From an uncultured Pseudomonadota bacterium (GTDB lineage: Bacteria > Pseudomonadota > Gammaproteobacteria > Steroidobacterales > Steroidobacteraceae): a stretch of 46,260 bases of DNA. The DNA lies in assembly GCA_903884235.1 (NCBI GenBank), contig CAISEB010000019.1, positions 1 through 46,260 of the forward strand, in the 5' to 3' direction. The notes under the pieces are model-generated. The model was given only the letters and a program-made list of their open reading frames with translations. It was not told the DNA's origin and did no database searches. Shown here in pieces: positions 13,827 through 21,653 of this stretch. The translations under genes and the position numbers were made by a program. Each line of letters starts with the position of its first letter. The first letter of the stretch is position 1.

Positions 13827-13957
13827 CATGCTCATCGAAGCGCTCAAGGGACCTGGTGGGGGCGTCGCGTGGCAAGGTAGAGCCGTGCGGGGATCGAAAT
13901 TCCAGATGTGAGGACGATTAGTAGTCATAAAAAAATAGAGGAGATGTTCCTGGAGAG

Positions 13958-13985
13958 TTGACAGATCGTTTATAAATGCTAATCT
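13958..13985 (+). promoter_or_regulatory. Sigma-70-type promoter for the DGQHR gene
   Basis: TTGACA (13958-13963), 16-base spacer, TAATCT (13980-13985) in an AT-rich stretch, 40 bases before the start codon at 14026. The -35 box is a perfect consensus. The region 13612-14025 otherwise holds only the tRNA-Cys fragment and no gene I can support. Confidence 0.6.
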
Positions 13986-14025
13986 GCATTCCTGGCATGT
14001 CGCCACAGAAAATTTTGGATGATAT

Positions 14026-15468
14026 ATGTACCCCGCAGACGCAACTGGAACCCCGACGCCTCTTAGCTCTCTCGATGATCTGGTCGAGCAGGGGACGGCC
14101 ACTGAGAAGCCTGAAAAGGTCTTCATGGGGCACAACCTCGGGTTTCGCTCGTTCTTGATGTCGATGCCTCTCCGTGACTTCTTCGAGATGTCGGCTGTCT
14201 CTAGCGATCCAGGGAACGACCCTTCGCTTGTGTCGCAGCGGAAGCTCGACCCGGCACACGCGCAAAAGCTTGCGGTCTACATTCTCAAGGGTCTGGTTCA
14301 GGCTTCGATCCATCGTCGCGGGGATATCGAGAAGAAGCAGGTGCCGGCCGAGTGGCTGCGGCTCCAGGACGTCGTCGGAAAGCAGCCCTACATGACCTTG
14401 CAGCCGATCGTCGTGAATATTCGGGAGTGCAGCCCGGCGGGTAGCAATCTTCGCGGGCATCGAATGCTGACGACTGACAACGAAACCGCCGCATTCAAAG
14501 TGTTCTTGTCGCAGCGTCATGTGCTGTGGGTCGTGGACGGACAGCATCGTCGTAAGGCGATGGAGTATGTGTTCGATTTTCTGGAGCAGGTTCGCACGAC
14601 GGGCAAGTACCCGAAGAAAGGCGGCTTGGTTGGCGCCGGCGAGGACTCGATCACCACTGACGGAGCCGCACTTTGGGAGGAGTGCTTCAACGTCGCGCGA
14701 GCTTTCTGCACGATTGCAGTCGAGGTGCACCTGGGTCTCTCCGTCGAGCAGGAGCGGCAGCTGTTTCACGACCTCAACCGGCTCGGGAAGAAGGTAGAAA
14801 CAAGCCTCGCGCTTCAATTTGATAGCTCGAATCCAGTCAATCTGTTCATCAAGGAACGGTTGATTAGCGATCTCGGCTTGAAGGTGGCGGAGAAGGACCA
14901 GAAGGATTGGCACAAAGATACGGGTGACTTGTCGCGCAAGGACGTCGTTGCGATCAACGCAATCCTCTTTTTGAACAAGACCAACATCAATGGTGCGACG
15001 CCGGCGGTGGTTAGTCCGCGAGTCGATGTGGCGTACCGGTTCTGGGAGGCTGTGTCGGCTATCCCTGGCATTGATGAGGATCAGGCACGCGAGAAGACCG
15101 TAGCTGCTCAGCCCGTCGTGCTGAAGGCGCTGGCCAAGCTCGCGTTTGACTTCGGGTTCAGTTCCCGGCGTGCTGATAACGCCGACGACCTACTCGAAAT
15201 TCTATTGAACGGAATCACGGACCTCGACTTTAGGCATGACAATCCGATGTGGCGCTACTTCGAGCTTGCGCCTGATCAGCGCGAGGCCGCGTTGCCTGGG
15301 CTCGGTGCGTACCTCGCCACAACGGACGGGTCGACGAATCGCGACATCGGCGGGTTCCAGGGCGGATTCATGCGGTTCGGTGCGAAGCACAACGATATTT
15401 ACCCGATCCTCGGCGACATGATTCGTTGGAAGCTCGCGCTGCCAAATCGGCACGCTCAGGCGGAATAG
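14026..15468 (+). CDS. DGQHR-domain (DndB-like) protein, solitary
   Basis: A 480-residue protein with the signature WVVDGQHRRKAM (DGQHR at residues 171-175) and the family's FHDLNRLGKKVETSLAL segment. DGQHR proteins include DndB, the regulator of DNA phosphorothioation operons, and stand-alone relatives found in defence islands. DGQHR resembles the nucleotide-binding box of ParB-like folds. No dndA, C, D or E genes are nearby, so this is an orphan and its DNA-modification role is not established. It has its own promoter, sits between a tRNA-Cys fragment and tRNA-Pro, and its base composition is less GC-rich than the chromosomal genes to the right, all signs of acquisition. It is longer than typical DndB (about 350-400 residues). 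Confidence 0.8.
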   Translation: MYPADATGTPTPLSSLDDLVEQGTATEKPEKVFMGHNLGFRSFLMSMPLRDFFEMSAVSSDPGNDPSLVSQRKLDPAHAQKLAVYILKGLVQASIHRRGDIEKKQVPAEWLRLQDVVGKQPYMTLQPIVVNIRECSPAGSNLRGHRMLTTDNETAAFKVFLSQRHVLWVVDGQHRRKAMEYVFDFLEQVRTTGKYPKKGGLVGAGEDSITTDGAALWEECFNVARAFCTIAVEVHLGLSVEQERQLFHDLNRLGKKVETSLALQFDSSNPVNLFIKERLISDLGLKVAEKDQKDWHKDTGDLSRKDVVAINAILFLNKTNINGATPAVVSPRVDVAYRFWEAVSAIPGIDEDQAREKTVAAQPVVLKALAKLAFDFGFSSRRADNADDLLEILLNGITDLDFRHDNPMWRYFELAPDQREAALPGLGAYLATTDGSTNRDIGGFQGGFMRFGAKHNDIYPILGDMIRWKLALPNRHAQAE

Positions 15469-15623
15469 CTGGCCGATAGGAATCGCCGCACGGTGCCTCG
15501 ATTGGGCGCCGCGCGGCTAATTCTTCAGTAGTTGGGCCGATTCACGTGGACCACCCGTGGATCACGGCCACTTGAATGATCGCCGAATCGGCGACCCTTC
15601 GAGATCAAAACAGCTTGATTTAG

Positions 15624-15700
<77 letters not shown>

Positions 15701-15724
15701 TCCGACCTTCCAGAAGTCCCTTCG

Positions 15725-16726
15725 TCAGTACGAGCGACTGACCGAAAACTCCGCAAGCTGCCTCAGCGCCTCCTTGTGAACCGATTCGGGTATCGGTTCG
15801 AGGGCGACAAGCGCCTGGTCTGCCTCGCGTTGAGCGAGTCGCGCAGTGTACTCAAGCCCACCGGACGATTCAATCGCTTCGAGCACCGCGGGGAGATCTT
15901 CGAGGCTTCCCTGCTCGATCGCGCGACGCAAAAGCGCCTGCTGCGCAGGAGTTCCGTGCTGCAAGGCATGGATCACGGGGAGCGTCGGCTTGCCTTCCGC
16001 GAGGTCGTCGCCGACGTTCTTGCCGCGCTCCGCGGGGTTGCCGCGGTAGTCGAGCGAGTCGTCGACGAGCTGGAATGCATTGCCGAGATGGCGGCCGTAG
16101 GCCGTCAGTCCGCGCTCGATCGCGGGATCTGCGCCTGCCAGCACGGCCGCGACCGCGGCGCCTGACTCGAACAGGCGTGCGGTCTTGCGGTAGATCACGT
16201 CGAGGTAGCGCGCCTCGGTCGTATCCGGGTCGCCCGCGTTCATCAATTGCAGTACTTCGCCCTCGGCGATCACGTTGGTCGCGTCGGACATAATCTCCAT
16301 CACGCGCGTGCTCTTCAGGCGCACCATCATCTGGAAGGCGCGTGAATAGAGGAAATCCCCCACCAGCACGCTCGCGGCATTGCCCCAGACGGAGTTGGCC
16401 GTGCGCCGGCCGCGGCGCTGGCCGGACCCGTCCACGACGTCGTCGTGCAACAGTGTGGCGGTGTGGATGAACTCGATCACGACCGACCCGAGCACGTGGG
16501 GCCCGAGGGCGCTGGCGCCGGCAGCCCGGGCGGCGAGCAGCACCAGCAGCGGCCGCAGTCGCTTTCCGCCCGCCCCGATGATGTAGCCGGACACCTGGTT
16601 CACGAGGGCGACGTCGCTGGCCAGCTCGCGCCGGATCGTGTCGTCCGCGGCCACGAGATCGTCCTGGACGGTCGTCCGGAGGGTTTCGATCAGGGTGGGT
16701 TGTTGCGCCGCCATAAGGGCCGGCAT
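15725..16726 (-). CDS. ispB: Octaprenyl (polyprenyl) diphosphate synthase
   Basis: This trans-prenyltransferase extends FPP with IPP to make the ubiquinone side chain. The family's residues are complete: [12 protein letters not shown], first Asp-rich motif [17 protein letters not shown], and second Asp-rich motif [10 protein letters not shown]. The C-terminus ends in the usual RSY. The frame extends to a TTG at 16753, but ATG 16726 or ATG 16714 are better starts by comparison with family length (about 320-330 residues). I chose 16726 and either is possible. It is divergent from rplU, with the promoter region between them, a gene order common in gammaproteobacteria. Confidence 0.93.
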   Translation of the reverse strand: MPALMAAQQPTLIETLRTTVQDDLVAADDTIRRELASDVALVNQVSGYIIGAGGKRLRPLLVLLAARAAGASALGPHVLGSVVIEFIHTATLLHDDVVDGSGQRRGRRTANSVWGNAASVLVGDFLYSRAFQMMVRLKSTRVMEIMSDATNVIAEGEVLQLMNAGDPDTTEARYLDVIYRKTARLFESGAAVAAVLAGADPAIERGLTAYGRHLGNAFQLVDDSLDYRGNPAERGKNVGDDLAEGKPTLPVIHALQHGTPAQQALLRRAIEQGSLEDLPAVLEAIESSGGLEYTARLAQREADQALVALEPIPESVHKEALRQLAEFSVSRSY

Positions 16727-16785
16727 CGTACCGGCATTCTCGGCGTCGGCCAAACGGTACCCTCAAAAGAACCCGGACAGGGGGT

Positions 16786-16814
16786 TTGACGCAACCCGCT
16801 GCGCCCACTAGAAT
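16786..16814 (+). promoter_or_regulatory. Sigma-70 promoter of rplU-rpmA
   Basis: TTGACG (16786-16791), a 17-base spacer and TAGAAT (16809-16814), a close consensus match, with a leader of about 70 bases before the rplU ATG. This suits a strongly expressed ribosomal operon. Confidence 0.75.
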
Positions 16815-16890
16815 TCGCGATTCCTTACGACCGGCCTTCGGGTCGGCCCCCGGGACCCCGCGTGGCCCCTGTTTCGAGGTGTTCTTGCAC

Positions 16891-17202
16891 ATGTTCGCGG
16901 TCATTCAAACCGGCGGTAAGCAGTACCGCGTCAGCGAGGGCTCGGTCCTTCGCATCGAGAAGCTCCCGGCCGATGCCGGCGCCACGGTCGAGTTCGGCGA
17001 GGTCCTCCTCGTCGGCGAAGGCGACAGCATCAAGCTCGGCAAGCCGTTCCTGGACGGCGCCAAGGTGACCGCCACCGTGCAGTCGCACGGCAAGGCCGCG
17101 AAGGTGCGGATCGTCAAGTTCCGTCGCCGTAAGCACTACCTTCGCCAGAAGAACCACCGTCAGCCGTTCACCGAGGTCAAGGTGACCGGGATCGTCGGCT
17201 GA
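16891..17202 (+). CDS. rplU: 50S ribosomal protein L21
   Basis: L21 binds 23S rRNA in the large ribosomal subunit. The 103-residue protein has the full family pattern: [18 protein letters not shown], then [20 protein letters not shown] and the basic loop [20 protein letters not shown]. Length is normal. The ATG at 16891 is the only sensible start. It is followed 29 bases later by rpmA, the standard L21-L27 pair. Confidence 0.97.
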   Translation: MFAVIQTGGKQYRVSEGSVLRIEKLPADAGATVEFGEVLLVGEGDSIKLGKPFLDGAKVTATVQSHGKAAKVRIVKFRRRKHYLRQKNHRQPFTEVKVTGIVG

Positions 17203-17231
17203 ACTGAATTCGACTCTGGAGCTAAGCACTC

Positions 17232-17489
17232 ATGGCACATAAAAAGGCAGGCGGCAGTACTAAGAACGGCCGCGATTCCCATTCCAAGCGCCTCGGCGTG
17301 AAGCTGTTCGGCGGTGAGGTTTGCCTCGCCGGGAACATCATCGTTCGCCAGCGCGGCACGCTGTACAAGCCGGGCCGCAATGTCGGCGTGGGCACGGACC
17401 ACACCCTGTTCGCGCTGACGCCCGGCAAGGTTGCGTTCGAGAAGAAGGGCGCCGACCGGCGCACCTTCGTCAGCGTTCTCGCCGACTGA
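17232..17489 (+). CDS. rpmA: 50S ribosomal protein L27
   Basis: L27 sits near the peptidyl transferase centre, where its N-terminal tail helps place tRNA ends. The 85-residue protein starts [20 protein letters not shown] with no N-terminal extension of the kind that needs proteolytic removal in Firmicutes. It continues [20 protein letters not shown] and [17 protein letters not shown] as expected. Co-transcribed with rplU and followed by a strong intrinsic terminator. Confidence 0.97.
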   Translation: MAHKKAGGSTKNGRDSHSKRLGVKLFGGEVCLAGNIIVRQRGTLYKPGRNVGVGTDHTLFALTPGKVAFEKKGADRRTFVSVLAD

Positions 17490-17511
17490 GCGAGCCGCGC
17501 GCGGTCCCGTG

Positions 17512-17538
17512 AAAAACCCCGGCCCTGCCGGGGTTTTT
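17512..17538 (+). terminator. Rho-independent terminator after rpmA
   Basis: A perfect 12-bp stem, AAAAACCCCGGC (17512-17523) and GCCGGGGTTTTT (17527-17538), with a three-base loop and a T-run on the descending arm. It ends the rplU-rpmA transcript. The A-run makes it able to work in the opposite direction too. Confidence 0.9.
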
Positions 17539-17580
17539 CGTTTGGGGCCGCCGCCTCGCCCGTCAAGGTAGACTGCAGCC

Positions 17581-18630
17581 ATGAGATTCGTAGACGAAGC
17601 CCTGATGCGCGTCCAGGCCGGCCACGGCGGACGCGGCTGCGCCAGCTTCAGGCGCGAGAAGTTCATCCCCTTCGGCGGTCCGGACGGTGGCGACGGCGGC
17701 CTCGGAGGCAGCGTCTACCTGCGCGCCAAGGCCGGCATCAACACGCTCGCGGATTTTCGCATCCAGCGCCTGTTCAAGGCCCAGGGCGGCACGGCCGGCA
17801 GCGGCAATGACTGCACCGGCAAGGGGGGCGAGGACCTCTACGTGGACGTACCCGTCGGCACCACCGTGCTCGACGACGAGACCCAGGAGCAGCTCGGCGA
17901 CCTGCTGCACGCCGGCGACATCGTGGTCGTCGCGCGAGGCGGCAAGGGTGGCTGGGGCAATACCCGGTTCAAGACGAGCACGAACCGCGCGCCGCGCAAG
18001 GCCATGCCCGGGCTGCCCGGCGAGAAGCGCATCCTGCGCCTTGAAATGAGGGTCATCGCGGACGTGGGCCTGCTGGGCATGCCCAATGCCGGCAAGTCGA
18101 CGCTGATCCGCGCCGTCTCGGCGGCGCGCCCGAAGGTCGCGGACTACCCCTTCACGACGATGCACCCGAACCTCGGGGTGGTCAGCGTGGGGCTCAACCG
18201 CAGCTTCGTGATGGCCGACATCCCCGGCCTGATCGAGGGCGCGGCGGACGGCGCCGGCCTCGGGATCCGGTTCCTGAAGCACCTGCAGCGCACCCGGGTG
18301 CTGCTGCACCTCGTCGACGTGCTGCCGCCCGATCCGGACGCGGATCCGGTGAAGGACGCCCGGGCGATCGTCGCGGAGCTGAAGAAGTTCAGCGAGGAGC
18401 TCGGCAAGCGCGAGCGCTGGCTGGTCCTGAACAAGCTCGACCTGCTGCCGCCGGCAGAGGGGGAGGCGCTGTGCAAGGACATCGTCCGGCGCCTGCGCTG
18501 GAAGGGTCCGCTGTACCGGATCTCGGCCGCCACCGGCACCGGGACGAGGGAGCTGGTCGAGGCGCTCATGCAGCGGATCGAGGAGAGGGCGGCCGAGGAT
18601 GCCCCGGACGGGCAGGCGCCAACCCCCTGA
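17581..18630 (+). CDS. obgE: Obg GTPase (ribosome assembly / stress)
   Basis: Obg assists late 50S subunit assembly and links growth to (p)ppGpp. The 349 residues show the glycine-rich Obg fold ([36 protein letters not shown]) over residues 1-158. The GTPase domain follows with G1 [10 protein letters not shown]3 [10 protein letters not shown]4 NKLD and G5-like SAATG. It is slightly shorter than the E. coli protein because the acidic C-terminal tail is reduced ([14 protein letters not shown]). It follows the rpmA terminator, so it needs its own promoter. The rplU-rpmA-obgE order is widely conserved. Confidence 0.96.
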   Translation: MRFVDEALMRVQAGHGGRGCASFRREKFIPFGGPDGGDGGLGGSVYLRAKAGINTLADFRIQRLFKAQGGTAGSGNDCTGKGGEDLYVDVPVGTTVLDDETQEQLGDLLHAGDIVVVARGGKGGWGNTRFKTSTNRAPRKAMPGLPGEKRILRLEMRVIADVGLLGMPNAGKSTLIRAVSAARPKVADYPFTTMHPNLGVVSVGLNRSFVMADIPGLIEGAADGAGLGIRFLKHLQRTRVLLHLVDVLPPDPDADPVKDARAIVAELKKFSEELGKRERWLVLNKLDLLPPAEGEALCKDIVRRLRWKGPLYRISAATGTGTRELVEALMQRIEERAAEDAPDGQAPTP

Positions 18631-18636
18631 AAAGCA

Positions 18637-18695
18637 ACGGGCCGGACCCCAGGGGGACCGGCCCGTGTCGTTCAGGCACCCGCCAGGGCGGGTGC
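18637..18695. terminator. Paired hairpins between convergent obgE and rpsT
   Basis: Two GC-rich hairpins fill the gap: ACGGGCCGG (18637-18645) with CCGGCCCGT (18658-18666), and GCACCCGCC (18676-18684) with GGCGGGTGC (18687-18695). The first lies just after the obgE stop, the second just after the rpsT stop (reading leftward). Neither has a strong T-run, so efficiency is uncertain. Confidence 0.65.
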
Positions 18696-18703
18696 GGAAG
18701 GAC

Positions 18704-18967
18704 TTACTTCAGGGCCTTCAGGAGCGCCGACAGGCGGCTCTTGTGGCGCGCCGCGGTGCTGCGGTGAATGATGCCCTTGTTGACCATCGAGTCGATGACC
18801 GGGGTGGCAGCCTTCACGGCGGCCTGGGCGCCGGTCTTCTCGCCGGTCTCGATCGCGGCGCGCGCCTTCTTGATGGCGGTGCGCATCTTCGAACGCAGCG
18901 TCATGTTGTGAGCGCGACGGACGACAGCCTGGCGGGCGCGCTTCTCTGCGGACTTGATGTTGGCCAA
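18704..18967 (-). CDS. rpsT: 30S ribosomal protein S20, TTG start
   Basis: S20 binds 16S rRNA early in small-subunit assembly. The 87-residue basic helical protein starts ANIKSAEKRARQAVVRRAHN after its initiator and ends with HRSTAARHKSRLSALLKAL, as in the family. The start codon is TTG (18967-18965), with no ATG available; E. coli rpsT also uses UUG, where it is tied to translational control of the gene. It is divergent from murJ, also as in E. coli. Confidence 0.96.
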   Translation of the reverse strand: MANIKSAEKRARQAVVRRAHNMTLRSKMRTAIKKARAAIETGEKTGAQAAVKAATPVIDSMVNKGIIHRSTAARHKSRLSALLKALK

Positions 18968-19008
18968 AACGGGAACTCCGGACGAATGGGGTCTGAACCG
19001 AGCCCGGT

Positions 19009-19037
19009 ATTCTGCTGATTGTTGGTTTTTCTGTCAA
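19009..19037 (-). promoter_or_regulatory. Sigma-70 promoter of rpsT
   Basis: On the reverse strand TTGACA (19037-19032), a 17-base spacer and CAGAAT (19014-19009) lie about 40 bases upstream of the TTG start. The -35 is perfect and the -10 has four of six consensus bases. Confidence 0.7.
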
Positions 19038-19116
19038 TTTTCGATGCGCGGGGCCGGTCCGGAGCCCCGGACACCCCGGTATAGTGCCCGCCGGGTCCGG
19101 CGGAGTGTCCACGACG

Positions 19117-20673
19117 ATGAAAGGCGGTTTCCTGCGCAGCACGTCGATCATCGGCGCGATGACGCTGCTGTCGCGCGTCTCGGGCCTCGTGCGCGACATG
19201 GTCTATTCGCGGATGTTCGGCACCGGGCCCGCGATGGAAGCCTTCTTCCTCGTCTTCAAGATCCCGAACTTCCTGCGCCGCATCACGGGCGAGGGGGCCT
19301 TCTCGCAGGCCTTCGTGCCGGTCGTGTCCGAGTACCGCCTGAAGCGGACGCATGGCGAAGTCGACGCGCTGGTCGCGGGCACCATGGGCACGCTCGGCAT
19401 GCTGCTGTTCGTCGTCACGGCGATCGGTGTCATCGCCGCGCCCATCGTGATCTTCATCTTCGCGCCCGGCTTCGAATCGGTCGGCGACCGCCACGACCTC
19501 GCCGTCGAGATGTTCCGGTGGATGTTCCCGTACATCTTCTTCATCTCGCTCACCGCGCTCGGCGCCGGCGTGCTCAACACCTACGGCAAGTTCGGCACCG
19601 CGGCATTCAATTCCGTGATCCTGAACATCGTCATGATCCTGTTCGCGACCTCGATCGCGCCCCACTTCGCGAAACCCAGCCTCGGGCTCGCGGTCGGCGT
19701 GTTCGTGGCGGGCGTGATCCAGCTCGTCGCGCAGTTCCGCGGCCTGCACCGGCTCGGGCTGCTCAGCCGGCCGCGCTGGGCGTGGCGCGATCCGGGCGTG
19801 CGCCGCATCGGCAGGCTGATGCTGCCCGGCATCTTCGGCTCGTCCGTCGCGCAGTTCTCGCTGCTGCTCGACACGTGGATCGCGTCGTTCCTCATGGCCG
19901 GCAGCTTCTCGTGGATGTACTACGCCGATCGGCTCGTCGAGTTTCCGATGGGCGTGTTCTCGATCGCGCTCGCGACCGTGATCCTGCCCGGCCTCTCGGC
20001 ACACCACGCCGAAGAGTCCCCGGAACGCTTCAACGAGACCCTCGACTGGGCGCTCAGGCTGACCTGCCTCGTGTCGCTGCCGGCGGCCGTCGCGCTGTTC
20101 GTGCTCGCAGGTCCCCTGACGACGACAATCTACGCCTACGGCAAGTTCACGCCCCGCGACGTGGACATGGCGAGCTACGCGCTCATGGCCTACGCAATCG
20201 GGCTGATGGGGTTCAGCCTCGTCAAGGTGCTGGCGCCGGGCTACTTCGCCCGCCAGGACACCCGCCGGCCCGTGCGGGTCGGGATCATCGCGCTCAGCGT
20301 CAACATCGGCTTCAACCTGGTGGTCGTGATCCCCGCCTCGCGGATGGGCTTCCCGGCGCCGCACGCCCTGCTCGCGCTGGCCACGGGCATCGGTGCCTAC
20401 GTGAACACCTGGCTGCTGTATCGCGGCCTGCGCCGGGCCGGGGTCTTCGTGCCCTCGGACCGCTGGCGGCGCCTCGCGGTGCAGGCCGTCGCCGCGAACC
20501 TGGCCATGGCGGCGTTCCTGTGGTGGGCCGCCGGCTCCTGGGCCGGCTGGATCGAGTGGCGGGCCCTCACCCGGCTGCTCCACCTCGGGCTCTGCGTGGG
20601 CGGCGGAGCCGCCGTCTACGGAGCCGTGCTGTGGCTCATGGGCCTGCGGTTCCGTGACCTCCGACCCGTATAA
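19117..20673 (+). CDS. murJ: Lipid II flippase MurJ (MviN)
   Basis: MurJ moves lipid II across the inner membrane for peptidoglycan synthesis. The 518-residue protein has the MOP-exporter layout of about 14 membrane segments, beginning MKGGFLRSTSIIGAMTLLSR then VSGLVRDMVYSRMFGTG, with FKIPNFLRRITGEGAFSQAF, all typical of MurJ. The start is ATG 19117; a GTG at 19105, closer to the GGCGGAG ribosome site, would add four residues. First gene of murJ-ribF-ileS-lspA-ispH, an order conserved in many gammaproteobacteria. Confidence 0.95.
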   Translation: MKGGFLRSTSIIGAMTLLSRVSGLVRDMVYSRMFGTGPAMEAFFLVFKIPNFLRRITGEGAFSQAFVPVVSEYRLKRTHGEVDALVAGTMGTLGMLLFVVTAIGVIAAPIVIFIFAPGFESVGDRHDLAVEMFRWMFPYIFFISLTALGAGVLNTYGKFGTAAFNSVILNIVMILFATSIAPHFAKPSLGLAVGVFVAGVIQLVAQFRGLHRLGLLSRPRWAWRDPGVRRIGRLMLPGIFGSSVAQFSLLLDTWIASFLMAGSFSWMYYADRLVEFPMGVFSIALATVILPGLSAHHAEESPERFNETLDWALRLTCLVSLPAAVALFVLAGPLTTTIYAYGKFTPRDVDMASYALMAYAIGLMGFSLVKVLAPGYFARQDTRRPVRVGIIALSVNIGFNLVVVIPASRMGFPAPHALLALATGIGAYVNTWLLYRGLRRAGVFVPSDRWRRLAVQAVAANLAMAAFLWWAAGSWAGWIEWRALTRLLHLGLCVGGGAAVYGAVLWLMGLRFRDLRPV

Positions 20674-20707
20674 TCAACCGTTTTAGCCGCGCCGGACTCC
20701 GGAACCG

Positions 20708-21643
20708 ATGCAACTCTCCCGAGGGCTCAGAAACTGCAGGCCTGACGATCGCGGCGTCGCCGTCGCGATCGGCAACTTCGACGGCGTGCACCGTGGCCAC
20801 CAGGCGCTCGTCGCCCGGGCCCGGTCGGCCGCGTCGGGGGGCGAGCGCGTTGCCGTGCTGACCTTCGAGCCGCACCCGCGCGAGTTTCTCGACCCGGCGC
20901 AGGCGCCACCCCGGCTGATGCGCCTGGCCGAGAAGTCCACGGCGCTCGCCGCGCTCGGCGTCGAGCGCCTTGCCGTACTGCGCTTCAACGAGCGCCTGCA
21001 GCGCCAGTCGCCCGACGACTTCGTGCGCGAGGTGCTCCACGACGGCCTCGGCGCGCGCCATGTCGTCGTCGGCGAGGGCTTCCGCTACGGGTGCCGGCGT
21101 GCCGGCACGGTCGACAGCCTGCGCGCCGCCGGTGCCGTGCTCGGCTTCGACGTGCATGTCGTGCCGAGCGTCGCGGTGGATGGCGAGCGGGTTTCCAGCA
21201 CCCGCGTGCGCGCGGCGCTCGCCGCGGGCGACCTCGTCACCGCCCAGCGGCTGCTCGGGCGCCCCTATTCGATCACCGGGCGCGTCGTCGCCGGCCAGCG
21301 CCTGGGCCGCGAACTGGGGTTCCCGACCGCTAACTTCCGCATGCCCCCGTCCTCGGTGGCGCTGCGCGGGATCTACGCGGTCCGGCTCCAGGGCATCGAG
21401 GGCCGCCCCGATGCGGCCGCGGTCGCCTCGCTCGGAACGCGGCCGACCGTCGGTGGCATCGAGCCGCTGCTCGAGGTGCACGTGTTCGATTACGACGGCG
21501 ACCTGTACGGCCGGCGGTTGACCGTCGAGTTCATCGAGCGCCTGCGCGACGAGGAAAAGTTCCCGTCGCTCGAGGCGCTGGTGACCCAGATGCATGCGGA
21601 CGCAACCCGCGCCCGTGAGATCCTTGCGGCGCATGCCGCCTGA
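20708..21643 (+). CDS. ribF: Bifunctional riboflavin kinase / FAD synthetase
   Basis: RibF phosphorylates riboflavin to FMN and adenylates it to FAD. The 311 residues hold the N-terminal nucleotidyltransferase domain ([57 protein letters not shown]) and the C-terminal flavokinase domain ([35 protein letters not shown]). A TATAAT (20669-20674) sits in the murJ end and may give it an extra promoter, but no good -35 is visible. It overlaps or nearly abuts ileS. Confidence 0.96.
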   Translation: MQLSRGLRNCRPDDRGVAVAIGNFDGVHRGHQALVARARSAASGGERVAVLTFEPHPREFLDPAQAPPRLMRLAEKSTALAALGVERLAVLRFNERLQRQSPDDFVREVLHDGLGARHVVVGEGFRYGCRRAGTVDSLRAAGAVLGFDVHVVPSVAVDGERVSSTRVRAALAAGDLVTAQRLLGRPYSITGRVVAGQRLGRELGFPTANFRMPPSSVALRGIYAVRLQGIEGRPDAAAVASLGTRPTVGGIEPLLEVHVFDYDGDLYGRRLTVEFIERLRDEEKFPSLEALVTQMHADATRAREILAAHAA

Positions 21644-21653
21644 CGAGAGCCCC

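Noticed and set aside
18901-20583. 560-codon frame opposite murJ
   Set aside because: Shadow of murJ; the forward strand has all expected membrane segments.
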